Assembly: GCF_033115175.1 (NCBI RefSeq)
Contig: NC_084850.1
Location: 4,525,024 to 4,589,023 of the forward strand
DNA from: Lepus europaeus
Taxonomy: Eukaryota > Chordata > Mammalia > Lagomorpha > Leporidae
Reading direction: 5' to 3'
Length of the DNA: 64,000 nt
Shown: in pieces, positions 50,649 to 62,941 of the stretch
Layout of the letters: the number at the start of each line of letters is the position of its first letter
Position numbering within the stretch: the stretch's first letter is position 1
The notes under the pieces: model-generated
The model's input: the letters and a program-made list of their open reading frames with translations, nothing else
Databases searched by the model: none
What the model was told of the DNA's origin: nothing
Translations under genes and position numbers: made by a program

Positions 50649-51623
50649 ATGCATGAGGATCAGAGGAGTCAGCTCTACAGGCCTGAAGGACAACCCCAGG
50701 CCCAAGGAGAGGCACCAGGCAGGTTGTGGACAGTGATTCCCATAGCTGGGAAACACGAGTCCACTAACTCTTCCTTCTCTAGTCCGGTATCCGTCACCCA
50801 AAGGGAGGTGTCTGCTGCTGGAATACTGAGTCCTCCTCAGTTTTCCAAGAGCCTCCTCTCTGACTGACATTCCATCACTACAGGTAGTGAATTCCATGAT
50901 GGCGCAGGTGCCTGCCAGGACCCAACAGCACATGAATCCTCACATCTGGGAACACTAGAAGTGAAGATGGGTGAGTTGCTGCAGCTCCTGCTCCATAAGT
51001 ATCGAATGAAGGAGCCGATCGCCAAAGCAGAAATGCTGTCATGTGTCGGCAAAAATTATGAAGACCAATTCCCTGCGATCTTCAGTAAGGTGTGTGAGTG
51101 CATGCAGCTGGCCCTTGGCATTGATGTGAAGGAAGTAGACCCCGTGGGTCACTCCTATGTGCTTAACACTGCCCTGGGCCTCACCTATGATGGGATGCTG
51201 GATGATGATCAGAGCATGCCCAAGACTAGCCTCCTGATAATGATACTGGGCCTGATCTTCTCAGAAGGCAACTGTGCCCTTGAGAAGGAGCTGTGGGAAT
51301 CTCTGAGTGTCATGGGGGTGTATGCTGACAGGGAGCACCACATCTATGGGGAGCCCAGGAAGCTCCTGACTGAAGAATGGGTGCGGGAAGGTTACCTGGA
51401 GTACTTGCAGGTGCCCCACAGTGATCCTGCTTGCTGTGTGTTCTTGTGGGGGCCAAGGGCCCATGCTGAAACCACCAAGATGAGAGTCCTGGAGTATTTG
51501 GCCAAGTTCAGTAACACTGATGCCAGATCCTTCGCATCTCTGTATGAAGAGGCTCTAAGGGATGAGCAAGCAAGGGCCCAAGCAGGAGATGCAGTTGGGG
51601 CCGGTGGGGGAGCCAGGGCCTGA
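50649..51623 (+). pseudogene. MAGEA11: MAGEA11-like reading frame broken by one in-frame TGA
   Basis: The conserved MAGE-A start ATG is at 50649, followed by the family's EQRSQHCKPE-like opening in the form MHEDQRSQLYRPEG. The frame stays open to SPPQFSKSLLSD and then meets TGA at 50865-50867, codon 73. After it, the same frame continues without further breaks to the TGA at 51621. Total length would be 324 residues, close to normal for MAGE-A proteins. No frameshift is seen. The gene is therefore either an early-stage pseudogene, an allele or sequencing error, a gene spliced around the stop, or one translated from an internal Met. Confidence 0.65.
50967..51623 (+). CDS. MAGEA11: MAGE homology domain ORF, MAGEA11-like
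   Basis: This is the open part after the TGA: 218 residues from the first ATG at 50967. It contains the whole MAGE homology domain, two winged-helix units that bind RING-type E3 ubiquitin ligases. Visible signatures include KAEMLSCVGKNYEDQFPAIF, GIDVKEVDPVGHSYVL, SMPKTSLLIMILG, GVYADREHHIYGEP and GPRAHAETTKMRVLEYLAKF. SYVL, the GPRAHAET block and SLYEEALR point to MAGEA11 rather than other MAGE-A members. In humans that protein is a germ-line and cancer-associated androgen-receptor coregulator. The C-terminus ends in an Ala/Gly-rich tail. The domain looks undamaged, but the start codon is a guess. Confidence 0.75.
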   Translation: MGELLQLLLHKYRMKEPIAKAEMLSCVGKNYEDQFPAIFSKVCECMQLALGIDVKEVDPVGHSYVLNTALGLTYDGMLDDDQSMPKTSLLIMILGLIFSEGNCALEKELWESLSVMGVYADREHHIYGEPRKLLTEEWVREGYLEYLQVPHSDPACCVFLWGPRAHAETTKMRVLEYLAKFSNTDARSFASLYEEALRDEQARAQAGDAVGAGGGARA

Positions 51624-51927
51624 GCCAGATTCACTTCCAGCAGCTCCTCCCGCCCATTTTAAACCGATTTCCAGGCTTGTTTGAAGAGAGAGTGGTCAGC
51701 ATTCTGAGTAGTGCAAGGGCGGGGAGGGTTGGAGGACACACACTGTATTGCATTTGTGTGATCTTGTTTTGTTTGTTTGGTGTCAACATTGATCTTTGTA
51801 TTTCTCAAATATTTTGGCTGATAAACAAAATTTTAAATACCTCTATCATGGGGGTTGTTGAATGACAGTAGTCACACATTTATTGCTGTTACCTACTTTA
51901 GCTTTATGAGACTGTTGCCATGTGATC

Positions 51928-51933
51928 AATAAA
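51928..51933 (+). terminator. MAGEA11: MAGEA11-like poly(A) signal
   Basis: AATAAA about 300 bases after the stop, followed by the TG-rich TATCTTGTTTTGATGTCTGG. Confidence 0.6.
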
Positions 51934-51950
51934 TTGGGAAATGTATCTTG

Positions 51951-54900
51951 TTTTGATGTCTGGAACAAGAAATGATAGCAGTGGAACAGCTATGTTCTTG
52001 GAAACTGCAAAGAAATTAACAGTAACAGATAACGAATTAGACAAAAGATAATACCTCTTGTATTTTCATTTCCCTTTTAGTCTGCCCTGTAATGTTGGAA
52101 CATATACATGTACTCAAAGGTTCTCTTCCTTTCATGAACATGCACAAGTGATTACCTCTTAATAAGTAAATTTGGCTAAGTGATGTCAAATTAACAGCTC
52201 CATATTTCACATACCTATTGTGTATCTGCTGTGTGGAAGGCTCTGTGCTGGAGAGGGGATATAGGCATAGGCCACACCCACCCTAGTAGAGAAGGGTAGA
52301 GTCCAGCAGCAGCCATCATAGGAGGAAGACAGAGAGATGTCCTCTGAGACCCACAGAATGGAGAAAGGAGGGCTGAGAATCTGAGGATCCAGGGGAGGTC
52401 GTGGGAGTGTAACCTTCCTGAATCCAGGTGTGGTAGAGTTGGGAAAGTGCACTTCCTTCATTGGGAGTTCCCTGCGAAGAGGCTGGGTGGTAGCAGACGC
52501 CAGCCAGACTCTCCGAGAGTCTGGCTTTGTTTTCAGAAAAGTCTACAATCAAATAATTCTCCGTGCAGTTGCTCCTCAATACTGGGTAAACCACAGGAAT
52601 CTTCACCTGGGACAAGTACCGAAAGTACGCTGGGGTCTTGTCCCAGGGAGGCTGAATACAACAAGAATCCTGTAATTGATGCCCCTCAGTTGCAAGGCTG
52701 TCCTGAGGGATAAGGATGATTCTCTGGGGAGAGAGAGCTGAAGACCCTGGCAGATACTCCTCTGGCTGGCTGCAAGTGCTGTTGCTCATTTTGTTAGAAA
52801 TTTACTGTAGTGAGTAATCTTTGCCGATTGTAAGCGCTGATTAGATTTGTAGTGATTATAAAATGAGCGGAAATATTGATTTTGGTGGAAAAGGAACTGG
52901 GAAGGTGGGAAGGATCAAGTCCTTGGATCCAGATCTAACAGCTTGAAGCTCCAGCAGGCTGCTCCACAAGCGAAAATTGCAGTGTGTCCTCTAAGTGGGG
53001 ATCTTTACCTGGTGTTGTCGAGGATTCCTTGTTTGGCTGATTGATCATTCCATTTGCTTTTGAGCTGCATATTGCCTGATGTCTCCTGGAGAACAGGACA
53101 GCAACAGCAGCATCCCAGAGGGCCCAGCCCTTGGATTCAGCGATATTACAGTAACAGCCACCTGTCAGTCATGAAAGCGCCAGCACTCATCTGGCACAGG
53201 GCCAGGTGCTGTAGGTACAGTTACAAGTTCCATAGAGCTACTGGCCAGAACAGAACAGACCCAAAACATAAGTTTGGGACCCAGGGCTCAGTAATATCTC
53301 AGGCCCCTGACTATTAAGTGACATTTCTGGGAAGATTCCTGGGTCTGAATTCTTCAGTCTTTTCAGTCCAAGGCCAGTCATCTGACTAGTTCGTTTCTCC
53401 CCTCACCACTACACAGTGAAAAAAAGGAACCTGCAGGGGGCCAGCATTCTCAAGTGGACCTCGTGAAGGTGACTGTGAGAGTCAAATACAGTTTAGAGAC
53501 TGCTTGTACTTTGTTCCTTGAGAGCTGACTCTGCAAAGGTGTAGCCATTTCAGTCCAGTACTAGCGTGTTCTGGCACTGTAGCGCCCTCCCCCTGGTGTC
53601 CCAGAACTGCCTCCTGGAACCTAGCCTGCTGCCTTGCCCTTAACTGCCACCTGGACACACATAGCATTCTTACTGCCTGCAGGAGTCCCTGAACCCCCAT
53701 CCCTCACAGTCCTATCTGAGAGCCAACGCCCTGACACTGGAAAAGTGCACTCTGGACTATGATCATAGACACCTGGTCATACTTCCCTGGGGGTTGCCAA
53801 CATCCTGTTGTTTCCCAGTGGACAGGAATGTCCACTGTCGAATGTAATGGGCCTGTAATCAAGTGGCTCTGAGGATGCAGCACTGAAAGTAGACAGAGGT
53901 GATGAGTGCACTCAGATATTTGCAGTAAGATTTGAATGCGCTTCTAATTCATGACTGGGAACTGAACACCTAAACAGTGGATTGGGCTTATCTTTAGGAT
54001 CAGAACTGAACACCCCTCATGAATGGTTGGTGTGGGCAGCCATTATTGAAATGCAATCCGAAAACCCTGGGACTCACGGTGTGACAAGCAGGTTCTTGAT
54101 AGGCATGGTAGCTCCAGTTTCACGAGCACAAATCTTGAACCGATCTTTCACTGTCTCAGGCTGACATCTGCTCCACAGGCAAGTACTGACTTTTGGCGTG
54201 ACTAATGGCCCCTGCACAGGTGCTCAGGCAAAATAGTCACGAGTCAGATAGCAGATATCCATGGTGACAAGAATTTATACTCCTACATCATATGGAAGGA
54301 GCTATGCCTCAGGCTATTGGGGTTGCTCACAGCCTTGCAAAGTGGAGCAATCAGAGTGTAGCAGCTTCAGAAACAAGCCAGAGGATGGAATGCTCTGCTT
54401 TGGCAGGACAGGATGAGGCAGACCTGGCTGAAGATGCCAGGGGCAGTGTGCTGTGCCACAAAGCTCCTGTGCAAAGCTGTGGTCCATGAGCCCCTCTCCC
54501 GCTGAGTCTTACCCTGGCCTGAGCTTCCTTCTGTGAGTACTATCGTTGCTCACACTTTGGACCTTGATGACGGTGCTTGGTTTCCAAAGGGAGCTGGGAT
54601 CAAGCCACCATAGGGTGAAGCAGTTGAGGGACCTAGCCAGGACCTGGCTGAGACACATGCCTACCCTCACAGGAACCGCTGAGGACAGGCCCCAGGGCAT
54701 TCCTGCACTCTCCTCCTATGTCGCTAACCCAGCTGAACAGGCAGAAGGAACAGGTACTTAGAATACAGCCAGTCATAAGGGCCTGAGTCGTCAGCGAGCA
54801 CTCTGGGGATCACACACAGGTACTGGTGATTTGGACCTTGAGAGAACTGAGAAAGACAGCACCCAGCCACAGTCTTTCCTTTCCCTCGTTGCTGTAGTTC

Positions 54901-57259
54901 TCAGGTCAAGGAGCGTGCTCCAGGCGTGGCTGACATTGTTCTTGCTGACTGAGTCTCAAGCCAGGCTCTAAGCCTTGCATTTTTATCCTCACAACCCACC
55001 TCCTTTTGTGGATCAGTGATTCCAGCTTCCTTCTTTCGCCAGTGTGAGGGGCCCCAGCGATATGTCCTGGAGCCACAGCGACAGAAGTGTGATTATATAA
55101 GCTTAGGACACAGTGAGGAGACTAGTCTGAAGGCGGGCTGGCCCCTGGATGAATGGGAGAAGTTGGTTCTGACGTTCAGCTCATGTTCCTGGTCACAGTG
55201 GTCCACTCCTCCTACCTGGGGAAAGGGATGCTTCAGTGCAGGACATTCCAAAGGCTTCTGTTTCCAGCACTGCTCCCTCCTTAGGAGAGGGGCAAGTATC
55301 AAGTCACATGACTGGTATTGGTGGGAAAGGCATAGGTGAATGATCACTGGAAAGCTGACAGTTGAGCCTATAGGGGCACAAACTCTCCATCTGGACCCAT
55401 TTCATGGGTACTTTTCTCTAAGGTGTTACACATCTTCTTGCTGTGATAAATAGAAGAAAAAGTGCACCCCTTGCTCTGTCCTTGATGTCTTGGAACACTC
55501 ACCACAAAGGCACAGCGGGTTCTGGGTCACAATAGACTCCCCAGGAAAGTGCTTTGGGAGGAAAGTGCTTTGGGAGGAACACAGCTTTTCCTTTGTCCTC
55601 TCTGCAGGTGCATGTGTCTTGGAAGCTTCTGCCAGGGCCAGCTCCCACAGGCCAGCACCCTGATCCCTTCCAATGGTGCACTAGCCCTGAGTGCATTCCC
55701 ATCTAGCGACAGAACCACTTGTGTCAGGTCTGCACAATACTAAGGTGAGAGAGGCACCTTTCCTTGATAACAGGCTTTGAGGGAAAACAAAATTCTGTAC
55801 CCATCAATGTACATGTGGATCACAAGACATACACAGGTTCAGAAACATTAAAGTGTGGATGTAAGTTATGTCTCAGGCATAGGATAACAAAAGCCACTTC
55901 CACTTTGCCTCCTCATGTAGGTCAGGCATTTTATATGCAGCTGATAGCTGGTATAAAGTCACTGTAATTCTCTGCATCTGTGCTATGACATTCCCAATGT
56001 AGAAATGAGGAAACAGAGGCCATGGAGTTTAGCTGATGGGCTCTACTTCAAAGGGACAAGAATCATACATCATACTTAAACTGAGCCCCCTAAAAGTCCT
56101 ATTCCCTGTCCCTACACTGACTAGCGCTGTGGCCCACACGACCAGGGAGTGGCATCTGTCACCCACAGGTACTGAATGCCCGATTCCTCAGGTCACATCA
56201 TTGAGAACTGTGGGGAAGTCAGGGAGAGCATCTCTCTGCACACTGCCCACTCAGCTTTTGTCTAGCTAGTCCCTGAGTCACCATCTCCACTGCCATGGAG
56301 ACCAAGTCCCCAGGAGGACACTTGGTGTTTAGGAAAGAGTCTGTAAGGTTGGAGTCGCTTCCAGTTGAATGAACATGTTGCAGGTCAGACCCTCTGGAAG
56401 GTACGCTGAAATCCAGGGATGGACCCTGTACCCAGGGCACCTAACAGACCTCATCCCCTTCTGGCCTAGCTGGCTAAATTACTTAACCTTCTGGAAAATC
56501 AAAATATGGAGACACTACCAATATCTGTTCGTTCCAGGGATGAGTGCTAGAATGGAAATTTGAATAGGAGAAGCACAGGGAATTTAGTCAAGTGATGAAA
56601 CTGCTCAGCATGGTTGTGTACTGGCAGTTACATGACACTATTCATTTTGCAAAATGTGTAGCGACTTCAAGAAAAAGTGACCCTTACGATGTTCACGTTT
56701 TAGGAATATGCAGGACTTCAATAAAGGACAGATGCAACAGAAACTATGACACAGCACAGTAGCTGTGAGGCAATTGTATGAGACAACCTCTGTGATGGGT
56801 CTCAGGAGAAATGGTGCTGGTCTGAGTAACTTTGGAAGTGAATGTATAGAAATAAGGTCAAGAGCAACTGTACTCAGTGACTAGCAGTTAGTTGATAAAG
56901 CTGATCCTGCAGGGATTGGGGTTAATATTCTGAGGTCAATATTGGAGGGCACTTTAAAAATTTCATAGAAAATGTAATTAAAAGATGAGTTTATAGCGGT
57001 GGGAAAACCTTGAATTCCATGCACAGTTTTTCCATAACACGCATTTCTATGAACTTTCTGAAATCCCCTCATATATATGTTAATTGCCATGGACAAACTA
57101 AGAGTCTGGTTGGAAGGTGATGTCAGCCAGATTTCTCACTGTCGAACAGCACATTTCTGTATAAACACAGAAACCACACCAGAAACGTCTTGTGGTAATG
57201 GATTAATGTTGAAGATTTCAGCAAACCTCTTGTGATCATGGCACACTTAAAGGACACTG
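51951..57259. other. Intergenic, largely unassigned
   Basis: Weak MIR-like fragments lie near 52205-52270 and 55985-56030. A possible mariner-type relic lies near 56900-57090 (ACGCATTTCTATGAACTTTC). The many 60-100 codon frames show no family resemblance. No CSINE is seen here, unlike the rest of the window. Confidence 0.5.
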
Positions 57260-58007
57260 GGACTGGGGGCGGAGCCAAGATGGCGGATAGTGAGGACGTG
57301 TGCCTTAGTTTGGGAAAATAAACTTTCATAAAAGTGGAATTACTGTAGCCTCAGGAAAAGACTCAAGAAAAAAACTGCAGAGGAAACGCTTCCGGATCTC
57401 GTGGATGAGACACAGAGGACTTACAGGGAACCCACCGCGTGGAAAACCAACCGAGAGGAGCCGAGTGGCAGCGGCGAGAGAGGAGCCAGAGCCTCAGAAT
57501 CTCGCCAGCGCGGGAACGGAGGAGGAGGGTAAGACAAAGACCTGAGAAGTCCGAGACATTGGGGGGAGGGGGAACAGAGGCCTCTCCCTTCACTCACCAA
57601 GCAAAACAAAGAACACTGCGAATTTACATATGTAAAGCTCAGCCAAACTCAGTATCTTTAGCGAAACTGGAGAACACATTGAGGGCTGCATAATCTCTGT
57701 GGATGGTCCCAGAGATCAAAGGAATACTCACAAAGGCCAGATTTCAACTACACTCAACCCCACTCCCAACTGAGTCAAAAAAAAAAAAAAAAAAGAGAGA
57801 GAGAGCGAGCGAGCCAGCAAGGAGCAAGTGAGTGAGAAATCTGGGAGAGTTGCTCTTTACACAGCCTTAAACCTGAAGAAACAAGCATAGCTCTCTGGCC
57901 ACACCCATCACAGCCCCTAAGGCTCCAACAAAGCAGACAGCTCACTTAGAGGCATAGTATAACGAGAGAAAAAAACAAAAACAAAAACACCACAAATTAT
58001 CTCTAAC
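57260..58007 (+). promoter_or_regulatory. L1 5' UTR / internal promoter
   Basis: CCAAGATGGCGG at 57275-57286, about 16 bases from the start, looks like the YY1 site used by other mammalian L1s to place transcription start. CpG sites are frequent in 57390-57540. An A-run (about 57777-57794) followed by GAGAGAGAGCGAGCGAGCC lies in the second half. Confidence 0.7.
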
Positions 58008-59048
58008 ATGCCAAGCAAGAAACATAGAAGCGGAGGTACCAAGGACAGGGAAGGCACTATGACGCCCCCAAGTGAACAAGACACGCCAATGCAAGATTAT
58101 GAAGATTATGAGATAGAAGAAATGAAAGATACAGATTTCAAAAAATTTATGATAAGAACATTAAGAAGTTCTCAAAAACAAATTCTTGAACTACAGAAAT
58201 CCTTAATGGACAAGATAGAAAATCTCTCCCGTGAAAATGAAATATTAAGGAGGAATCAAAATGAAATGAAAAAACTAATGGAGCAGGAATTCGCGATACT
58301 GACAAAAAACCACAATGAAATGAAGAACACAATAGATCAAATGGCAAACACATTAGAGAGCCTTAAAAACAGAATGGGTGAAGCAGAAGAGAGAATATCG
58401 GAATTAGAAGACAGAGAACAGGAAAGGAAACAGTCAAATCAAAGAAAAGAAGAAGAAATCAGAAATCTAAAAAATACTGTCAGGAACCTACAGGATACTA
58501 TTAAAAAACCTAACATTCGGGTTCTAGGAGTTCCTGAAGGCATGGAAAGGGAGAAAGGATTAGAAGGCCTTTTTAGTGAGATACTAGCAGAAAATTTCCC
58601 AAGTTTGGAGAAGGACAGAGACATCCTAGTACAGGAAGCTCAGAGAACCCCTAATAAACATGATCAAAAGAGATCCTCACCACGACACGTCGTAATCAAA
58701 CTCACCACAGTGAAACACAAAGAAAAGATCCTAAAATGTGCAAGAGAGAAACGCCAGATTACTCTCAGAGGATCTCCAATTAGACTTACAGCTGATTTCT
58801 CATCAGAAACCCTACAAGCCAGGAGAGAATGGCGAGATATAGCCCAGGTACTAAGAGAGAAAAACTGCCAGCCCAGAATATTATATCCTGCAAAGCTCTC
58901 ATTTGTGAATGAAGGTGAAATTAAGACCTTTCACAGCAAACAGAAATTGAAAGAATTTGTCGCCACTCGTCCAGCCCTGCAAAAGATGCTTAAAGATGTG
59001 TTACATACAGAAACACAGAAACACGGTCACCAATATGAAAGAAGTTAA
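58008..59048 (+). CDS. L1 ORF1p, RNA-binding chaperone
   Basis: A 346-residue protein that coats L1 RNA in cytoplasmic particles and acts as a nucleic-acid chaperone during target-primed reverse transcription. The order is: a charged N-terminus ([16 protein letters not shown]), a long heptad-rich coiled coil (about residues 40-160, with [15 protein letters not shown] and repeated N/E/K-rich heptads), an RRM-like region with [18 protein letters not shown] (about 170-190), and the C-terminal domain ending near [15 protein letters not shown]. The length is close to that of human ORF1p. The ATG follows TCTCTAAC. No stop or frameshift is present. Confidence 0.95.
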   Translation: MPSKKHRSGGTKDREGTMTPPSEQDTPMQDYEDYEIEEMKDTDFKKFMIRTLRSSQKQILELQKSLMDKIENLSRENEILRRNQNEMKKLMEQEFAILTKNHNEMKNTIDQMANTLESLKNRMGEAEERISELEDREQERKQSNQRKEEEIRNLKNTVRNLQDTIKKPNIRVLGVPEGMEREKGLEGLFSEILAENFPSLEKDRDILVQEAQRTPNKHDQKRSSPRHVVIKLTTVKHKEKILKCAREKRQITLRGSPIRLTADFSSETLQARREWRDIAQVLREKNCQPRILYPAKLSFVNEGEIKTFHSKQKLKEFVATRPALQKMLKDVLHTETQKHGHQYERS

Positions 59049-59116
59049 AGGAAGGAAACCTCACAGCAAAAGATCACAGGAATCTCAAACCAGATATTAG
59101 AAAATATCTTTGGCAA

Positions 59117-62100
59117 ATGGCAGGGCAAAGTTACTCCTTCTCAATAGTCACATTGAATGTTAATGGCTTGAACTGTCCAGTTAAAAGACACCGATTGGCT
59201 GACTGGGTTAAGGAACAAAACCCATCCTTTTGCTGCTTACAAGAAACCCATCTATCCAACAATGATCCATACAAGCTGAGAGTGAAAGGCTGGAAAAAGA
59301 TATACCACGCCAACAGAAATGAAAAGAGAGCGGGCGTAGCCATCTTAATATCGGACAACATAAACTTTACCACAAAAACTGTTAGGAGAGACAAAGAGGG
59401 GCACTATATAATGATTAAGGGATCCATTCAACAGGAAGATATAACGATTATCAACATATATGCACCTAATCATAGGGCACCAGCTTATTTAAAAGACTTG
59501 TTAAGGGACTTAAAGGGAGACTTAGACCCCAATACAATAGTACTGGGGGACTTCAATACTCCACTCTCAGAGATAGACAGATCAACAGGACAGAAGATCA
59601 ACAAGGAGACAGTAGATTTAAATGACACTATAGCCCAAATGGATCTAACAGATATCTACAGAACATTTCATCCTACATCTAAGGACTTTACATTCTTCTC
59701 AGCAGTACATGGAACCCTCTCTAGGATTGACCACATACTAGGCCATAAAGCAAGTCTCAGCAAATTCAAAAGAATTAGAATCATACCATGCAGCTTCTCA
59801 GACCACAAAGGAATGAAATTGGAAATTGGCAACTCAGGAATCCCTAGAGCACGTGCAAACACATGGAGATTGAACAACATGCTCCTGAATGAACAATGGG
59901 TCATAGAAGAAATTAAAAGAGAAATCAAAAATTTTCTGGAAGTAAATGAGGATAACAGCACAACATACCAAAACCTATGGGATACAACAAAAGCAGTGTT
60001 AAGAGGAAAGTTTATATCAATAGGTGCCTACATCAAGAAATTGGAAAGGCACCAAATAGATGAGCTTTCAAGTCATCTCAAGGATCTAGAAAATCTGCAG
60101 CAAGCCAAACCCAAACCCAGTAGGAGAAGAGAAATAATTAAAATCAGAGAAGAAATCAACAGGATTGAATCCAAAAAAACATTACAAAAAATCAGCCAAA
60201 CGAGGAGCTGGTTTTTTGAAAAAATAAACAAAATTGACACCCCATTGGCCCAACTAACTAAAAAAAGAAGAGAAAAGACCCAAATCAATAGGATCAGAGA
60301 TGAAATGGGAAACGTAACAACAGACGCCACAGAAATAAAAAGAATCATCAGAAATTACTACAAGGACTTGTATGCCAGCAAACAGGGAAATCTATCAGAA
60401 ATGGACAGATTCTTGGACACATACAACCTCCCTAAATTGAGCCAGGAAGACATAGAAAACCTAAACAGACCCATAACTGACACAGAAATTGAAACAGTAA
60501 TAAAGGCCCTCCCAACAAAGAAAAGCCCAGGGCCAGATGGATTCACTGCTGAGTTCTACCAGGCATTTAGAGAAGAACTAACTCCAATTCTTCTCAAACT
60601 ATTCAGAGCAATCGAAAAAGAGGGAATCCTCCCAAATTCTTTCTATGAAGCCACCATCACCTTAATTCCTAAGCCAGAAAGAGACGCAACATTGAAAGAG
60701 AATTACAGACCAATATCCCTGATGAACATAGATGCAAAAATACTCAATAAAATTCTGGCCAATAGAATGCAACAACACATCAGAAAGATCATCCACCCAG
60801 ACCAAGTGGGATTCATCCCCGGTATGCAGGGATGGTTCAACATTCGCAAAACAATCAACGTAATACACTACATTAACAGACTGCAGAAGAAAAACCATAT
60901 GATTCTCTCAATAGACGCAGAGAAAGCATTTGACAAAATACAACACCCTTTCATGATGAAAACTCTAAGCAAACTGGGTATGGAAGGAACATTCCTCAAT
61001 ACAATCAAAGCAATATATGAAAAACCCACGGCCAACATCCTATTGAATGGGGAAAAGTTGGAAGCATTTCCACTGAAATCTGGTACCAGACAGGGATGCC
61101 CTCTCTCACCACTGCTATTCAATATAGTTCTGGAAGTTTTGGCCAGAGCTATTAGGCAAGAAAAAGAAATTAAAGGGATACAAATTGGGAAGGACGAACT
61201 CAAACTATCCCTCTTTGCAGATGATATGATTCTTTATTTAGGGGACCCAAAGAACTCTACTAAGAGACTGCTGGAACTCATCGAAGAGTTTGGCAAAGTA
61301 GCAGGATATAAAATCAATCCACAAAAATCAACAGCCTTTGTATACACAGGCAATGCCACGGCTGAGGAAGAACTTCTAAAATCAATCCCATTCACAATAG
61401 CTACAAAAACAATCAAATATCTTGGAATAAACTTAACCAAAGACGTTAAAGATCTCTACGATGAAAACTACAAAACCTTAAAGAAAGAAATAGAAGAGGA
61501 TACCAAAAAATGGAGAAATCTTCCATGCTCATGGATTGGAAGAATCAATATCATCAAAATGTCTATTCTCCCAAAAGCAATTTATACATTCAATGCAATA
61601 CCCATTAAGATCCCGAAGACCTTCTTCTCAGACCTAGAAAAAACGATGCTGAAATTCATATGGAGACACAGAAGACCTCGAATAGCCAAAGCAATCCTGT
61701 ACAACAAAAACAAAGCCGGAGGCATCACAATACCTGATTTCAGGACATACTACAGGGCAGTTGTTATCAAAACAGCATGGTACTGGTACAGAAACAGATG
61801 GATAGACCAATGGAACAGAATAGAAACACCAGAAATCAATCCAAACATCTACAGCCAACTTATATTTGACCAAAGATCCAAATCTAATCCCTGGAATAAG
61901 GACAGTCTATTCAATAAATGGTGCTGGGAAAATTGGATTTCCACGTGCAGAAGCTTGAAGCAAGACCCATACCTATCACCTTACACAAAAATCCACTCAA
62001 CATGGATTAAAGACTTAAATCTACGACCCGAAACCATCAAATTATTAGAGAGCATTGGAGAAACCCTGCAAGATATAGGCACAGGCAAAGACTTCCTGGA

Positions 62101-62941
62101 AAATACTCCAACAGCACAGGCAGTCAAAACCAAAATTAACATTTGGGATTGCATCAAATTGAGAAGTTTCTGTACTTCAAAAGAAACAGTCAGGAAAGTG
62201 AAGAGGCAACCAACAGAATGGGAAAAAATATTCGCAAACTATACTACAGATAAAGGATTGATAACCAGAATCTACAAAGAAATCAAGAAAATCCACAACA
62301 ACAAAACAAACAACCCACTAAAGAGATGGGCCAAGGACCTCAATAGACATTTTTCGAAAGAGGAAATACAAATGGCCAACAGACACATGAAAAAATGTTC
62401 AAGATCACTAGCAATCAGAGAAATGCAAATCAAAACCACAATGAGGTTCCACCTCACCCCGGTGAGAATGGCTCACATTCAGAAATCTACCAACAACAGA
62501 TGCTGGAGAGGATGTGGGGAAAAAGGGACACTAACCCACTGTTGGTGGGAATGCAAACTGGTTAAGCCACTATGGAAGTCTGTCTGGAGATTCCTCAGAA
62601 ACCTGAACATAACCCTACCATACAACCCAGCCATCCCACTCCTTGGAATTTACCCAAAGGAAATTAATTTGGCTAATAAAAAAGCCATCTGCACATTAAT
62701 GTTTATTGCAGCTCAATTCACAATAGCTAAGACCTGGAACCAACCCAAATGCCCATCAACAGTAGACTGGATTAAGAAATTATGGGACATGTACTCCATA
62801 GAATACTATACAGCAGTAAGAAACAACGAAACCCAGTCATTTGCAACAAGATGGAGCAATCTGGAAAACATCATGCTGAGTGAATTAAGCCAGACCCAAA
62901 GAGAAAAATATCATTTGTTTTCCCTGATCGGTGACAACTGA
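59117..62941 (+). CDS. L1 ORF2p, endonuclease-reverse transcriptase
   Basis: A 1274-residue protein that nicks target DNA and copies L1 RNA. The N-terminal APE-type endonuclease keeps E43 (QETHL), D145 and N147 (LGDFN) and H230 (SDH). The RT domain keeps [11 protein letters not shown] near residue 475 and the catalytic FADD with aspartates at 702-703. The C-terminal Cys-rich segment [20 protein letters not shown] is present, and the end reads LFSLIGDN. Positions of the catalytic residues equal those usually cited for human ORF2p. No disabling change is visible, so the enzyme could be active. Confidence 0.95.
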   Translation: MAGQSYSFSIVTLNVNGLNCPVKRHRLADWVKEQNPSFCCLQETHLSNNDPYKLRVKGWKKIYHANRNEKRAGVAILISDNINFTTKTVRRDKEGHYIMIKGSIQQEDITIINIYAPNHRAPAYLKDLLRDLKGDLDPNTIVLGDFNTPLSEIDRSTGQKINKETVDLNDTIAQMDLTDIYRTFHPTSKDFTFFSAVHGTLSRIDHILGHKASLSKFKRIRIIPCSFSDHKGMKLEIGNSGIPRARANTWRLNNMLLNEQWVIEEIKREIKNFLEVNEDNSTTYQNLWDTTKAVLRGKFISIGAYIKKLERHQIDELSSHLKDLENLQQAKPKPSRRREIIKIREEINRIESKKTLQKISQTRSWFFEKINKIDTPLAQLTKKRREKTQINRIRDEMGNVTTDATEIKRIIRNYYKDLYASKQGNLSEMDRFLDTYNLPKLSQEDIENLNRPITDTEIETVIKALPTKKSPGPDGFTAEFYQAFREELTPILLKLFRAIEKEGILPNSFYEATITLIPKPERDATLKENYRPISLMNIDAKILNKILANRMQQHIRKIIHPDQVGFIPGMQGWFNIRKTINVIHYINRLQKKNHMILSIDAEKAFDKIQHPFMMKTLSKLGMEGTFLNTIKAIYEKPTANILLNGEKLEAFPLKSGTRQGCPLSPLLFNIVLEVLARAIRQEKEIKGIQIGKDELKLSLFADDMILYLGDPKNSTKRLLELIEEFGKVAGYKINPQKSTAFVYTGNATAEEELLKSIPFTIATKTIKYLGINLTKDVKDLYDENYKTLKKEIEEDTKKWRNLPCSWIGRINIIKMSILPKAIYTFNAIPIKIPKTFFSDLEKTMLKFIWRHRRPRIAKAILYNKNKAGGITIPDFRTYYRAVVIKTAWYWYRNRWIDQWNRIETPEINPNIYSQLIFDQRSKSNPWNKDSLFNKWCWENWISTCRSLKQDPYLSPYTKIHSTWIKDLNLRPETIKLLESIGETLQDIGTGKDFLENTPTAQAVKTKINIWDCIKLRSFCTSKETVRKVKRQPTEWEKIFANYTTDKGLITRIYKEIKKIHNNKTNNPLKRWAKDLNRHFSKEEIQMANRHMKKCSRSLAIREMQIKTTMRFHLTPVRMAHIQKSTNNRCWRGCGEKGTLTHCWWECKLVKPLWKSVWRFLRNLNITLPYNPAIPLLGIYPKEINLANKKAICTLMFIAAQFTIAKTWNQPKCPSTVDWIKKLWDMYSIEYYTAVRNNETQSFATRWSNLENIMLSELSQTQREKYHLFSLIGDN

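Larger units (their letters stand above)
50585..51950 (+). other. MAGEA11: MAGEA11-like terminal exon
   Basis: The acceptor CATGCTCTCCCTCTCTTCCCCAG precedes 50585. The leader CAGCTGCTACCCACCCTTGTG and the region around the ATG match the conserved start of MAGE-A coding exons. A poly(A) signal lies at 51928. Confidence 0.7.

Noticed and set aside
59131-61873. Antisense frames within L1 ORF2
   Set aside because: They are shadows of the 1274-codon sense frame.
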